A DNA stretch of 64,000 nt, from assembly GCF_009193255.1 (NCBI RefSeq), contig NZ_WACG01000007.1, forward strand, positions 124,001-188,000, in the 5' to 3' direction. A program made the translations under genes and the position numbers. Below are positions 18,073-26,298 of the stretch, in pieces. This stretch comes from Arthrobacter koreensis (GTDB taxonomy: Bacteria; Actinomycetota; Actinomycetes; Actinomycetales; Micrococcaceae). A model generated the notes under the pieces. That model worked only from the letters and a program-made list of their open reading frames with translations. It made no database searches and was not told the origin of the DNA. Within the stretch, counting starts at the first letter, position 1. Each line of letters opens with the position of its first letter.

Positions 18073-18512
18073 AAAAACTGATCAAGCCGCGTCCTGAGGC
18101 GGCATCCGCCGGACCGACCTCCCGCAACGCGGGCCCGGGACGGCTCATCGTGGCCGTCTACGGTGTCTTCGCGCTGGCCGCCACGGCCCGCGCCGCCTTC
18201 CAGATTGCCACCAAGTTCGATGAAGCGCCGGTGGCGTACCTGCTCTCCGCGTTCGCCGCCGTCGTCTACATCGTGGCCACCGTTTCGCTGGCCCGGGCCG
18301 GAGAGACCTCCTACAAGATCTCCGTGGTGGCCGTGAGCGTCGAAATGCTCGGCGTCCTTTTCGTCGGATTCTTTGGCCTGCTGGACCCGGCCGCGCTGCC
18401 TGATGACACCGTGTGGTCCGGCTTCGGCATGGGCTACGGGTTCGTGCCGCTGATCCTTCCGATCATCGGCCTCTGGTGGCTGTACCGGCACCGGGGCAGC
18501 AAACGCGCCTAG
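18069..18512 (+). CDS. Membrane protein of unknown function
   Basis: 147 residues from ATG 18069, which overlaps the preceding stop. A basic N-terminal tail (MKKLIKPRPEAASAGPTSRNAG) is followed by four helices; FALAATARAAFQIATKFDEAPVAYLLSAFAAVVYIVATV and a loop with SYKISVVAVSVEMLGVL are notable. No family is recognised, though such proteins lie next to truB/ribF in other Arthrobacter-type genomes as far as I recall. Probably part of the same transcript as truB. Confidence 0.75.
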   Translation: MKKLIKPRPEAASAGPTSRNAGPGRLIVAVYGVFALAATARAAFQIATKFDEAPVAYLLSAFAAVVYIVATVSLARAGETSYKISVVAVSVEMLGVLFVGFFGLLDPAALPDDTVWSGFGMGYGFVPLILPIIGLWWLYRHRGSKRA

Positions 18513-18606
18513 CCGCAGCGGGGTTTTTGTGCGCTGCCGGGCGTGAGACGATGTGGAAAACCGTGCCGTAACGGGCGCGGTGCCAAACCCAGCAGAGGGC
18601 AGGACC

Positions 18607-19278
18607 ATGAGCATTCCAACATCCGGGCCGGAAGAGAACACCCGAGGCGCCGCAGGAACCCCGCGTCCGCCGGCCAGGCAGTCTTTCCCAGTCCAGGCCG
18701 CCGGTGCGGGCCCCGAAGCGGAGAACCGTCCGGAGGACGGTTCCACCGGCCGGAAGGGCAGGCTCCGCGTCCGCGAGGGGAACGCCGAACCCAAGAAGGA
18801 GAAGCCCGGCGCTTCCTGGAAGAGCACCGATGACTGGGGCGTTTTCCGGGCCGTGGTAATCGCTGTTGGCGTGGTCATCGCGGCGATTGGCGGCTACTAC
18901 CTGATCACCGGCACAGCGGGCGTGGCCGAGACCGGCGGGGGACAGGTCAATGCCTCGCTGGAGAGCCAGTTCCGTTTCTTCTCCGCCATGATGGTGGGCG
19001 TCGGAGCAGCGTTCGTCGCTATCGCCATCAAGTTCCAATGGGCCAACATGCTGTGGCTGGTCTGCCTCATGGTGTTCCTGGGCGGGATCGGCCGGGTGCT
19101 GTCCTGGGCGTTCTCCGGCACTCCGCACTTCACCCTGATTATCCTGATGGTCGTTGAACTCGCGTTCCCGCCGGCGCTTCTGGTCTGGCACCGGTTCATC
19201 CTCAAGACCAGTGAGCTGCGGCGCGAAATCCACCATGGAGCCGGCGCCGCCAGCGCCGACAGCGGAGCGGGTGCGTAA
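18607..19278 (+). CDS. DUF4345-type membrane protein
   Basis: 223 residues. About 75 N-terminal residues are charged and disordered (Pro/Gly/Glu-rich with many Lys and Arg). Then come four helices; ASLESQFRFFSAMMVGVGAAF, with the polar F-R-F-F stretch, and GGIGRVLSWAF followed by ELAFPPALL are the DUF4345 features. Function unknown. ATG 18607 has an AGGA site; there is a 94-base gap from the previous gene. Confidence in the family is moderate because only the pattern of helices and a few motifs support it. Confidence 0.7.
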   Translation: MSIPTSGPEENTRGAAGTPRPPARQSFPVQAAGAGPEAENRPEDGSTGRKGRLRVREGNAEPKKEKPGASWKSTDDWGVFRAVVIAVGVVIAAIGGYYLITGTAGVAETGGGQVNASLESQFRFFSAMMVGVGAAFVAIAIKFQWANMLWLVCLMVFLGGIGRVLSWAFSGTPHFTLIILMVVELAFPPALLVWHRFILKTSELRREIHHGAGAASADSGAGA

Positions 19279-19310
19279 CCGGCACCGCTTATCCGCCATA
19301 ATGGATGAAG

Positions 19311-19340
19311 CCTTCCGCCGGCAAAGCTGCGGCCGGAAGG
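19311..19340 (+). terminator. Hairpin between the DUF4345 gene and ribF
   Basis: CCTTCCG (19311-19317) pairs with CGGAAGG (19334-19340). No T-run follows, and TAAGGAG of ribF lies 23 bases downstream, so it could be partial termination or a leader hairpin. Confidence 0.4.
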
Positions 19341-19375
19341 ATTCATGGATGACTGTCCGCTGGTAAGGAGCACGG

Positions 19376-20365
19376 GTGTATTACTGGAATGACCTTGCGG
19401 AGGTGCCGTCCGACCTTGGTCCGACAGTAGTGACAATCGGGAACTTCGACGGCGTTCACCTTGGCCACCAGCACGTGCTGTCTAAGCTGGTCAAAACTTC
19501 GCGTGACCGCGGCGCATCCGCCGTCGCGCTCTCCTTCGATCCGCACCCCGCAGCCGTGCACCGGCCGGAAAGCGCGCCGGTCCTGATCATGGGCCCGGCA
19601 GACCGCACCGAGGCGCTGGCTGAAACCGGACTCGACGGCCTGCTGATGGTGCACTACGACCTGGACCTCGCTTCCCTCAGTGCCGAGGAGTTCGTCCGTA
19701 CGTTCCTCGCCGAGGGACTGCACGCCGTGGCAGTTGTGCTGGGCCATGATGCCCGGTTCGGACGGGGAAACACCGGCGACCTGGACACCATGCGCGAGCT
19801 CGGAGCCGAAATGGGATTCGATGTCATCGCGGTGGATGACCTCGATGCCCTTCCCGACGGCCCGGGTGACACGCCCGGACGCCGCTGCTCCTCCACCTGG
19901 ATCCGTGAAGCCCTGGCATCCGGTGACGTCCGCACGGCAGCCCGCCTGCTGGGCCGCACCCACCGCATGCGCGGCACCGTAGTGCATGGAGCTGCCCGCG
20001 GACGGGAACTCGGTTTCCCCACCGCCAACCTCGCTCCCGAGTCCACCGGACTCATCCCGGCGGACGGCATCTACGCCGGCTGGCTGGTCGACTCGGCCGG
20101 TACCCGCTGGCCCGCCGCCATTTCCGTCGGATCGAACCCCACCTTCGACGGCGTCAGCCGCCAGGTGGAAGCACACGTCATCGACCGCCCGAAGGAGGCC
20201 GTGGAGGACTTCGACCTCTACGGGCAGGTCGTCGGCGTCGAATTCGTGGACCGGCTTCGGGGGATGGTTGCCTACACCGGACCGGAAGCGCTTATCGAGC
20301 AGATGCGCCTCGACGTCGCGCGGACCCGGGAAGTCCTTTCGACAGAAGGCACTGCGGACAGGTAA
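19376..20365 (+). CDS. ribF: Bifunctional riboflavin kinase / FAD synthetase
   Basis: 329 residues from GTG 19376 with TAAGGAG upstream. The N-terminal adenylyltransferase domain has TIGNFDGVHLGHQ, FDPHP and SSTWIREAL; the C-terminal kinase domain has GAARGRELGFPTANL and, later, EAHVID and DLYGQ-type strands. It phosphorylates riboflavin to FMN and then adenylates it to FAD in the cytoplasm. truB followed by ribF and rpsO is a common bacterial order, here with three membrane protein genes inserted after truB. Confidence 0.95.
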   Translation: MYYWNDLAEVPSDLGPTVVTIGNFDGVHLGHQHVLSKLVKTSRDRGASAVALSFDPHPAAVHRPESAPVLIMGPADRTEALAETGLDGLLMVHYDLDLASLSAEEFVRTFLAEGLHAVAVVLGHDARFGRGNTGDLDTMRELGAEMGFDVIAVDDLDALPDGPGDTPGRRCSSTWIREALASGDVRTAARLLGRTHRMRGTVVHGAARGRELGFPTANLAPESTGLIPADGIYAGWLVDSAGTRWPAAISVGSNPTFDGVSRQVEAHVIDRPKEAVEDFDLYGQVVGVEFVDRLRGMVAYTGPEALIEQMRLDVARTREVLSTEGTADR

Positions 20366-20368
20366 ACT
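20339..20368 (+). promoter_or_regulatory. Promoter of rpsO
   Basis: TCGACA (20339-20344), an 18-base spacer and TAAACT (20363-20368), overlapping the end of ribF. It leaves a leader of about 125 bases before rpsO, the sort of length in which S15 autocontrol is known in other bacteria. Confidence 0.5.
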
Positions 20369-20498
20369 GGACCAAAATTCGGCTGCGGTCCGTGGCGGCT
20401 GAATTTCTTTGTGTCCGCGGCGTTTGCGCCGGACGGGCACAGGGTTCCCGGCAGCGAAGTGCTGATTCGGGCCTCACGGCACAACTGTAGGAGTTACA

Positions 20499-20768
20499 TT
20501 GGCACTCGATCCCGCCGTCAAGCAGGCGATCATCAAGGAATTCGCACTCACCGAAGGTGACACCGGATCCCCTGAGGTTCAGGTTGCTGTCCTGTCCCGT
20601 CGTATTTCCGACCTGACGGAGCACCTGAAGACCCACAAGCACGACCACCACACCCGCCGCGGCCTGATGGCCCTGGTTGGTCGCCGTCGCCGCATGCTGG
20701 GTTACCTGCGCGAGACCGACATCACGCGTTACCGTGCGCTCATCGAGCGTCTCGGCCTGCGCCGCTAG
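20499..20768 (+). CDS. rpsO: 30S ribosomal protein S15
   Basis: 89 residues, the standard S15 length. The rRNA-binding pattern is complete: [52 protein letters not shown] 20499 is the start, placed by TAGGAG 6 bases before it; no in-frame ATG lies nearby. Followed by a strong terminator-type hairpin and then the pnp leader, the usual rpsO-pnp arrangement. Confidence 0.97.
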   Translation: MALDPAVKQAIIKEFALTEGDTGSPEVQVAVLSRRISDLTEHLKTHKHDHHTRRGLMALVGRRRRMLGYLRETDITRYRALIERLGLRR

Positions 20769-20777
20769 TTCTGCTTG

Positions 20778-20815
20778 AAGGGCGGTTCCTGCGCACCTGC
20801 GCAGGGCCGCCCTTT
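20778..20815 (+). terminator. Hairpin terminator after rpsO
   Basis: AAGGGCGG (20778-20785) pairs with CCGCCCTT (20807-20814); inside, CCTGCGC (20788-20794) pairs with GCGCAGG (20799-20805). Two stacked stems make a stable structure ending in TTT. In Streptomyces the rpsO-pnp interval carries an RNase III-processed hairpin at this place. Confidence 0.75.
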
Positions 20816-21084
20816 AGCGCAGGGTACACAGACGGCAGACATGGACACCGGCAAGCTCCGGAAGCGCACCTGTCCGATGAGGTACCGCAGCAGTAAAGAA
20901 AAACACATACAGGAGTCAGCCAGCATCGCAGCATTCGCGGTCCTCGGTAGTGGTCTCCGGGAGAAAAGCCCGTGGACCTCGATCGAAGACCGGGTGTTGG
21001 GCACCTTTCCCGCCAGCCCGGCGGGAAGGACCCATGGGACGATGCTGGGTTGCCTCCGAATCAACAGAACGGAGGTGACTCTCT
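20816..21084 (+). ncRNA. Structured pnp leader, candidate Actino-pnp RNA
   Basis: The interval from the rpsO terminator to pnp holds no convincing gene. It contains a hairpin with GGTCTCCGGG (20952-20961) pairing with 20969-20978 (one mismatch, 7-base A-rich loop) and a second with arms 21005-21014 and 21020-21029 around AGCCC. The pnp ribosome site CGGAGG follows. The Actino-pnp motif is a conserved RNA found upstream of pnp in Actinobacteria, so this leader is the expected place. I match it by position and paired structure, not by an alignment. A covariance-model scan with the Rfam Actino-pnp family would decide. Confidence 0.55.
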
Positions 21085-23307
21085 ATGGAGGGTCCCGAAA
21101 TCCAGTACTCAGAAGCAGTAATTGACAACGGCCGCTTCGGCAAGCGCGTTATCCGCTTCGAAACCGGACGCCTGGCCGCCCAGGCCGCAGGGTCCGCGAT
21201 GGTCTACATCGACGAAGACACCGCCCTGCTCTCGGCCACGTCCGCCGGCAAGTCCCCGCGTGAAGGCTTCGACTTCTTCCCGCTGACCGTGGACGTCGAG
21301 GAGCGCATGTACGCTGCCGGCCGCATCCCGGGCTCGTTCTTCCGCCGTGAAGGCCGTCCGTCCACCGAAGCCATCCTGGCCTGCCGCCTGATGGACCGCC
21401 CGCTGCGCCCCGCATTCGTAAAGGGCCTGCGCAACGAGGTCCAGGTTGTGGTCACCGTTATGGCGATCAACCCGGACGTGCTCTACGACGTGGTTGCCAT
21501 CAACGCATCCTCCATGTCCACTCAGCTTTCCGGCCTGCCGTTCTCCGGCCCGATTGGCGGCGTCCGTGTTGCCCTGGTCGAAGGCCAGTGGGTTGCCTTC
21601 CCGAAGCACTCCGAGCTGGAGCGCGCTGTGTTCTCCATGGTGGTTGCCGGACGCATCGCCGGTGACGACGTCGCCATCATGATGGTCGAGGCCGAAGCCA
21701 CGGACAACGCCTGGAACCTCATCAAGGAAGAGGGCGCCACCGCCCCGACCGAAGAGGTTGTCGCTGAAGGCCTCGAGGCTGCCAAGCCGTTCATCAAGGC
21801 ACTCTGCGACGCGCAGTCGGACCTGGCTGCACGCGCCGCCAAGCCGACCGTCGAATTCCCGCTCTTCCTGGACTACCAGGACGACGTCTACGAAGCCGTT
21901 GAGGCCGCTGCAGCCGCCAAGCTGGCAGAGGTCTTCGCGATCGCTGACAAGCAGGAGCGCGACGCCGCTTCCGACGCCCTCAAGGACGAAGTCAAGGCCG
22001 AACTGGCCGAGCGCTTCGAAGGCCGCGAAAACGAGGTTTCCGCAGCTTTCCGTTCCGTCACCAAGCAGGTTGTGCGCCAGCGCATCCTCAAGGAGCAGGT
22101 CCGCATCGACGGCCGCGGACTGACGGACATCCGCCAGCTGACCGCCGAGGTAGAGGTTCTGCCCCGCGTGCACGGTTCGGCGATCTTCGAGCGCGGCGAA
22201 ACCCAGATCCTGGGCGTCACCACGCTGAACATGCTGAAGATGGAACAGCAGATCGACTCGCTGTCCCCGGTAACGCGCAAGCGCTACATGCACAACTACA
22301 ACTTCCCGCCGTACTCCACCGGCGAGACCGGCCGTGTGGGTTCGCCCAAGCGGCGCGAAATCGGCCACGGTGCCCTGGCAGAGCGTGCGCTTATGCCGGT
22401 TCTGCCGTCGCGTGAAGAGTTCCCGTACGCCATCCGCCAGGTCTCCGAGGCACTGTCCTCCAACGGCTCCACCTCCATGGGCTCGGTCTGCGCTTCCACG
22501 CTGTCCATGCTCAACGCCGGTGTGCCGCTGAAGGCTCCGGTTGCCGGCATCGCCATGGGCCTGGTCTCCGACCAGGTTGACGGCGAGACCCGCTACGCCG
22601 CCCTGACCGACATCCTCGGCGCCGAAGATGCCTTCGGCGACATGGACTTCAAGGTGGCCGGTACTTCCGAGTTCGTCACTGCCATCCAGCTGGATACCAA
22701 GCTCGACGGCATTCCCGCCTCGGTCCTGGCCGCAGCCCTGAAGCAGGCCCGCGAAGCACGCCTGCACATCCTCGGTGTCATGGACGCCGCGATCGACACC
22801 CCGGACGAGCTCTCCGAGTTCGCGCCGCGGATCATCTCGGTGAAGATCCCCGTGGACAAGATCGGCGAGGTCATTGGCCCGAAGGGCAAGATGATCAACC
22901 AGATCCAGGAAGACACCGGCGCTGACATCTCCATCGAAGATGACGGCACGGTCCTGATCGGCGCCACGGACGGCACGTCCGCCGAGGCTGCCCGGGCCGC
23001 GATCAACGCGATCGCCAACCCGATGGTTCCCGAACTGGGCGAGCGTTACCTGGGCACGGTCGTGAAGACCACCACCTTTGGTGCCTTCATCTCCCTGACC
23101 CCGGGCAAGGACGGCCTGCTGCACATCTCCGAGCTGCGCAAGCTCTCGGGCGGCAAGCGCGTGGACAACGTTGATGACGTCGTTTCCGTGGGCCAGAAGA
23201 TCCAGGTTGAAATCACCAAGATTGACGACCGCGGCAAGCTGTCGCTCTCGCCGGTTGTTGCTGATGACGACGCCGAGGGCGAAGCGGCTGCCGAGACAGC
23301 AGAGTAG
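21085..23307 (+). CDS. pnp: Polyribonucleotide nucleotidyltransferase (PNPase)
   Basis: 740 residues. A trimeric 3'-to-5' phosphorolytic exonuclease of the RNA degradation machinery, which also degrades structured RNA. Two RNase PH-like domains flank a helical domain; the second core has FPPYSTGE and [24 protein letters not shown] domain ([32 protein letters not shown]) and an S1 domain ([28 protein letters not shown]) end the protein. Its stop is followed at once by the M16 peptidase start. Confidence 0.97.
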   Translation: MEGPEIQYSEAVIDNGRFGKRVIRFETGRLAAQAAGSAMVYIDEDTALLSATSAGKSPREGFDFFPLTVDVEERMYAAGRIPGSFFRREGRPSTEAILACRLMDRPLRPAFVKGLRNEVQVVVTVMAINPDVLYDVVAINASSMSTQLSGLPFSGPIGGVRVALVEGQWVAFPKHSELERAVFSMVVAGRIAGDDVAIMMVEAEATDNAWNLIKEEGATAPTEEVVAEGLEAAKPFIKALCDAQSDLAARAAKPTVEFPLFLDYQDDVYEAVEAAAAAKLAEVFAIADKQERDAASDALKDEVKAELAERFEGRENEVSAAFRSVTKQVVRQRILKEQVRIDGRGLTDIRQLTAEVEVLPRVHGSAIFERGETQILGVTTLNMLKMEQQIDSLSPVTRKRYMHNYNFPPYSTGETGRVGSPKRREIGHGALAERALMPVLPSREEFPYAIRQVSEALSSNGSTSMGSVCASTLSMLNAGVPLKAPVAGIAMGLVSDQVDGETRYAALTDILGAEDAFGDMDFKVAGTSEFVTAIQLDTKLDGIPASVLAAALKQAREARLHILGVMDAAIDTPDELSEFAPRIISVKIPVDKIGEVIGPKGKMINQIQEDTGADISIEDDGTVLIGATDGTSAEAARAAINAIANPMVPELGERYLGTVVKTTTFGAFISLTPGKDGLLHISELRKLSGGKRVDNVDDVVSVGQKIQVEITKIDDRGKLSLSPVVADDDAEGEAAAETAE

Positions 23308-24702
23308 ATGCCTGAAAACACTGCAGACAGCCGTTCCGGCGCGGGATTCTCCCGCACCGGGACGGTTGTCCCATTTCCCCTGACATCCCGTGCGGGCGAT
23401 CCGGTGCTCGAAATCGGTGACCCGGCCGGCGCCGTCGTCCGCCGTTCCGTTCTGCCCGGCGGCGTGCGCGTCCTGACCGAGTCGATGCCCGGCCAGCGAA
23501 GCGCCACGATAGGTTTCTGGGTGGGCGTTGGCAGCCGTGACGAGGCTGAGGGCCGCCACGGTTCCACGCATTTCCTGGAGCACCTGCTGTTCAAAGGCAC
23601 GTCCCGGCGCAGCGCCATGGACATCGCCTCCGCATTCGACGAAGTGGGAGGAGAATCCAACGCCGCGACGGCGAAGGAGACCACCTGCTACTACGCACGT
23701 GTCCTGGACACTGACCTGCCAATGGCCATTGACGTCATCGCGGATATGGTGACGTCCGCCGTGCTGGACGCGGAGGAGCTGGAGCAGGAACGCGACGTCA
23801 TCCTCGAGGAAATCGCGATGGATGCCGACGATCCGGCTGACCTGTGCCACGAGAAGTTCGCCGAGGCAGTCCTGGGCGACCACCCGCTGGGCCGTCCCAT
23901 TGGCGGCACTCCGGAGGCGATCAAGGCCGTTCCGCGTGCAGCCGTGCTGGAGCATTACCACCGGCACTACCGCCCTGAGACCCTCGTGGTCACCGCAGCC
24001 GGCGGACTGGAACACGAGATTGTTGTTTCGCTGGTGCTTGATGCGCTCAAGCGTGCCGGCTGGGAACTGGACGAGGCCGCCGAACCGGCGCCGCGCAGGG
24101 ACACCACGCCGGCGCAGATCACCGGCAGCGGCGGGGTGCACGTCATCAACCGTCCGGTGGAACAGGCCAACATCGTGGTGGGCTGCCCCTCACTGACCGC
24201 GAAGGACAGCCGCCGGTTCGCCATGAGCGTGCTGAACACCATCCTGGGCGGAGGCATGTCCTCCCGGCTGTTCCAGGAGATCCGGGAAAAGCGGGGACTG
24301 GTCTACTCGACCTACTCCTTCTCAGCGTCCTACACCGACGCCGGGTACTTCGGCATGTACGCGGGCTGCTCCCCGACGAAGACCCGGCAGGTCATCGACC
24401 TGCTGCAGTCCGAGCTTGGGCGCCTCGCCGCGGACGGCGTCGCGCCGGAGGAACTGGCCAGGGCCCTGGGGCAGATCTCCGGGGGACTGGTGCTGGGCAT
24501 GGAGGATACCGGTTCCCGGATGTCCCGCCTGGGCAGCGCCGAGCTGGTCCGCGGCGAATACGTGGACATCGAAGAGTCGCTGGCCCGGATTCGTGCAGTT
24601 ACTGCCGAACAGGTCCAGGAGCTGGCCGCGGAACTGGCAGCAGCCCCGCGCACCATCACCGTGGTGGGTCCCTTCAGCTCTCCGGCGGACCTCGGTTTCT
24701 AG
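23308..24702 (+). CDS. M16 family zinc metallopeptidase (PepR-type)
   Basis: 464 residues, somewhat longer than the usual 420-440 because of a 40-residue N-terminal tail. The inverted zinc motif HFLEH spans 88-92, with the second glutamate of the motif region about 75 residues on. The two-domain M16 fold is complete, and the C-terminal half has GGGMSSRLFQEIREKRGLVYSTYSF. The homologue in Mycobacterium (Rv2782c) also follows pnp. ATG starts directly after the pnp TAG, so the two are translated from one mRNA. A large repeat-hairpin ends the unit. Confidence 0.9.
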   Translation: MPENTADSRSGAGFSRTGTVVPFPLTSRAGDPVLEIGDPAGAVVRRSVLPGGVRVLTESMPGQRSATIGFWVGVGSRDEAEGRHGSTHFLEHLLFKGTSRRSAMDIASAFDEVGGESNAATAKETTCYYARVLDTDLPMAIDVIADMVTSAVLDAEELEQERDVILEEIAMDADDPADLCHEKFAEAVLGDHPLGRPIGGTPEAIKAVPRAAVLEHYHRHYRPETLVVTAAGGLEHEIVVSLVLDALKRAGWELDEAAEPAPRRDTTPAQITGSGGVHVINRPVEQANIVVGCPSLTAKDSRRFAMSVLNTILGGGMSSRLFQEIREKRGLVYSTYSFSASYTDAGYFGMYAGCSPTKTRQVIDLLQSELGRLAADGVAPEELARALGQISGGLVLGMEDTGSRMSRLGSAELVRGEYVDIEESLARIRAVTAEQVQELAAELAAAPRTITVVGPFSSPADLGF

Positions 24703-24718
24703 CCTGCGTTTCTTTTAT

Positions 24719-24774
24719 CGAGAGGCCAGTTACGGCTCGTTTCAGCCCTGAAACAAGCCGTAACTGGCCTCTCG
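24719..24774. repeat. Long palindromic element, copy 1 (bidirectional terminator?)
   Basis: CGAGAGGCCAGTTACGGCT at 24719-24737 is perfectly inverted at 24756-24774. Inside, after one mismatch, a further 7 bp pair (GTTTCAG with CTGAAAC) around CC, so almost the whole element folds as one stem. Its outer 19 bases recur unchanged at 46257-46275. It lies between convergent genes and is followed by GTTTGTT, so it could terminate both. Confidence 0.8.
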
Positions 24775-24793
24775 TTTGTTATTGGGGGAGGGG

Positions 24794-25054
24794 CTAGCCG
24801 CCGGCGAAGGGTGGAAGGATGTCTACGGTGTCTTCGGGGGCCAGCAGCCGGGAATGGTCCCGCGCAGCGACCTCGTTGACCAGGAACGTGCTCCGTCCAA
24901 TCACGGTCTGCAGGACCGGGGTTCCCTCCGGGGCGTCCGGATGCAGCGCGGCCAGCTTTTCCAGCAGTTCCCCGAGCTGGAGGGGACCGGCGTCGAGGGT
25001 TTCTTCTTCAATGCCTGCCGCTGCCTTCGCAGCGCCAAAATAGCGGATCAGCAC
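24794..25054 (-). CDS. moaD: Molybdopterin synthase sulfur carrier subunit (MoaD/ThiS family)
   Basis: 86 residues ending in the Gly-Gly needed for thiocarboxylation (FAGG). It has the ubiquitin-like pattern LIRYFGAAKAAAG...FLVNEVAARDHSRLLAPEDTVDILPPFAGG. It donates sulfur to MoaE to form molybdopterin. The GTG start follows the moaA stop with no base between (TAAGTG), so the two are translationally coupled on the leftward strand. The ThiS alternative is less likely because moaA, moaE and moaC lie nearby. Confidence 0.9.
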   Translation of the reverse strand: MLIRYFGAAKAAAGIEEETLDAGPLQLGELLEKLAALHPDAPEGTPVLQTVIGRSTFLVNEVAARDHSRLLAPEDTVDILPPFAGG

Positions 25055-26155
25055 TTAGCCACCTATCGCACTCATGGTTCTGTCGGGCTGCACATAGTCG
25101 GGTGCGCCGAGTCCGGCATGGTCCATGCCGTGGGCTTTGGGTTTGCCCCACATCGCCTCCTGCCAGCGGCGGGCGACGGCGGCGTCGTCTCCGGTGCTGC
25201 GCAGCAGGTCCAGGAGGTCGGTCTCTTCGTGGGAGAACAGGCAGCTGCGGACCTTGCCCTCCGCGGTGATGCGGGTGCGGCGGCAGTCGGCGCAGAACGG
25301 CTCGGTGACGGAGGCAATAATGCCTACGACGCCGGCAACCTCCTCCGGCGCGGACCGGCGCCGCACCTGCCAGCGTTCGGCCGGAGCGCCGTCGCGGTTC
25401 CGGGGATCAGGGGTCAGGATGAAATCTTCTTCCAGCCGGGCGCGGATCTCGGCGGCGGTGATCATGCCGTCCCGGGTCCACCCATGGTCAGCGTCCAGGG
25501 GCATCTGCTCGATGAAACGCAGTTCGAATCCGTGCTCAACGGCCCAGGCCAGCAGCCCGGGTGCTTCGGCGTCGTTGATGCCGCGCATCAGCACTGCATT
25601 GATTTTGATCAGGCCGAGCCCTACCCGGGCTGCCTCTTCCACTCCGGCGAGAACCCGGTCAAGAAAGGGCCGGCGGGTGAGCTGCGCAAAGGTGCCCGGA
25701 TGCAGCGAATCCAGGGAGACATTGATCCGGCTCAATCCCGCTGCCTTCAGCGCCGCGGCCTTCTTGTCCAGGCCCAGGCCGTTTGTGGTCAGCGACACCG
25801 GGAGGTCTGGATGGTTCGCGCGGATGCCGGCCACGATGTCCACCAGGTCAGCGCGGACCAGTGGCTCGCCGCCGGTCAGGCGCAGTTCGCGCACGCCCAG
25901 CGAGTCGACGCCGATTCCCACCAGCCGGATGATCTCCCCGGCGCTGAGGACCTTGTCCTTGGGCAGCCAGTCCAGGCCTGAGGCCGGCATGCAGTAGGTG
26001 CAGCGCAGGTTGCATTTGTCGGTGAGGGAAAGGCGCATGTCCGTGGCACGGCGGTCGAAGCGGTCCACCAGGCCGTCCAACCGCGCCGGGGCACCGGATG
26101 CCCCCACGGCAGACGGTTGCCGTGCGATCGAGGGCATGCCCAGCTCAATTCCCAT
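25055..26155 (-). CDS. moaA: GTP 3',8-cyclase MoaA
   Basis: 366 residues. A radical SAM enzyme that starts molybdenum cofactor synthesis from GTP. The first cluster motif is C48-x3-C52-x2-C55 in DKCNLRCTYCMP; the second cluster cysteines lie in FCADCRR and RSCLFS near 280-300. The protein ends in SAIGG, the C-terminal double glycine that is functionally important in MoaA. A -10 box lies 6 bases before ATG 26155. The remaining moa genes lie 3 kb away on the other strand. Confidence 0.95.
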   Translation of the reverse strand: MGIELGMPSIARQPSAVGASGAPARLDGLVDRFDRRATDMRLSLTDKCNLRCTYCMPASGLDWLPKDKVLSAGEIIRLVGIGVDSLGVRELRLTGGEPLVRADLVDIVAGIRANHPDLPVSLTTNGLGLDKKAAALKAAGLSRINVSLDSLHPGTFAQLTRRPFLDRVLAGVEEAARVGLGLIKINAVLMRGINDAEAPGLLAWAVEHGFELRFIEQMPLDADHGWTRDGMITAAEIRARLEEDFILTPDPRNRDGAPAERWQVRRRSAPEEVAGVVGIIASVTEPFCADCRRTRITAEGKVRSCLFSHEETDLLDLLRSTGDDAAVARRWQEAMWGKPKAHGMDHAGLGAPDYVQPDRTMSAIGG

Positions 26156-26161
26156 CCCCCG

Positions 26162-26167
26162 AGTGTA
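26162..26167 (-). promoter_or_regulatory. -10 box of moaA, leaderless type
   Basis: Read leftward, TACACT ends 6 bases before ATG 26155. Confidence 0.5.
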
Positions 26168-26298
26168 GGCCGTTTCACACGCCGTCTCTAGGAAGGCCTG
26201 GCAGGGCAGGGCAGCAACCCCCGCCCGGTCCTGCCATAATCGAGGAAACGCCGGTGCCCGCCGGCGCGGCGAGCCGCCTGCGGCAAAGGAGCTTGGAT

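Noticed and set aside
20775-21125. Open frame of 116 codons between rpsO and pnp
   Set aside because: It runs through the rpsO terminator and the pnp ribosome site, has no protein family pattern, and the interval is better read as a structured leader.
21109-24141. Very long open frame (over 1000 codons) antisense to pnp and the M16 gene
   Set aside because: It mirrors the codon bias of two clear genes on the other strand; the translation has no recognisable domain and is rich in Gly, Arg, His and Val as antisense shadows are.
24738-24755. GTTTCAG-CC-CTGAAAC inside the palindromic element resembles the GTTTCA sites of the SatD-like promoter
   Set aside because: It is the inner stem of copy 1 only and is missing in copy 2; short similarity, probably chance.
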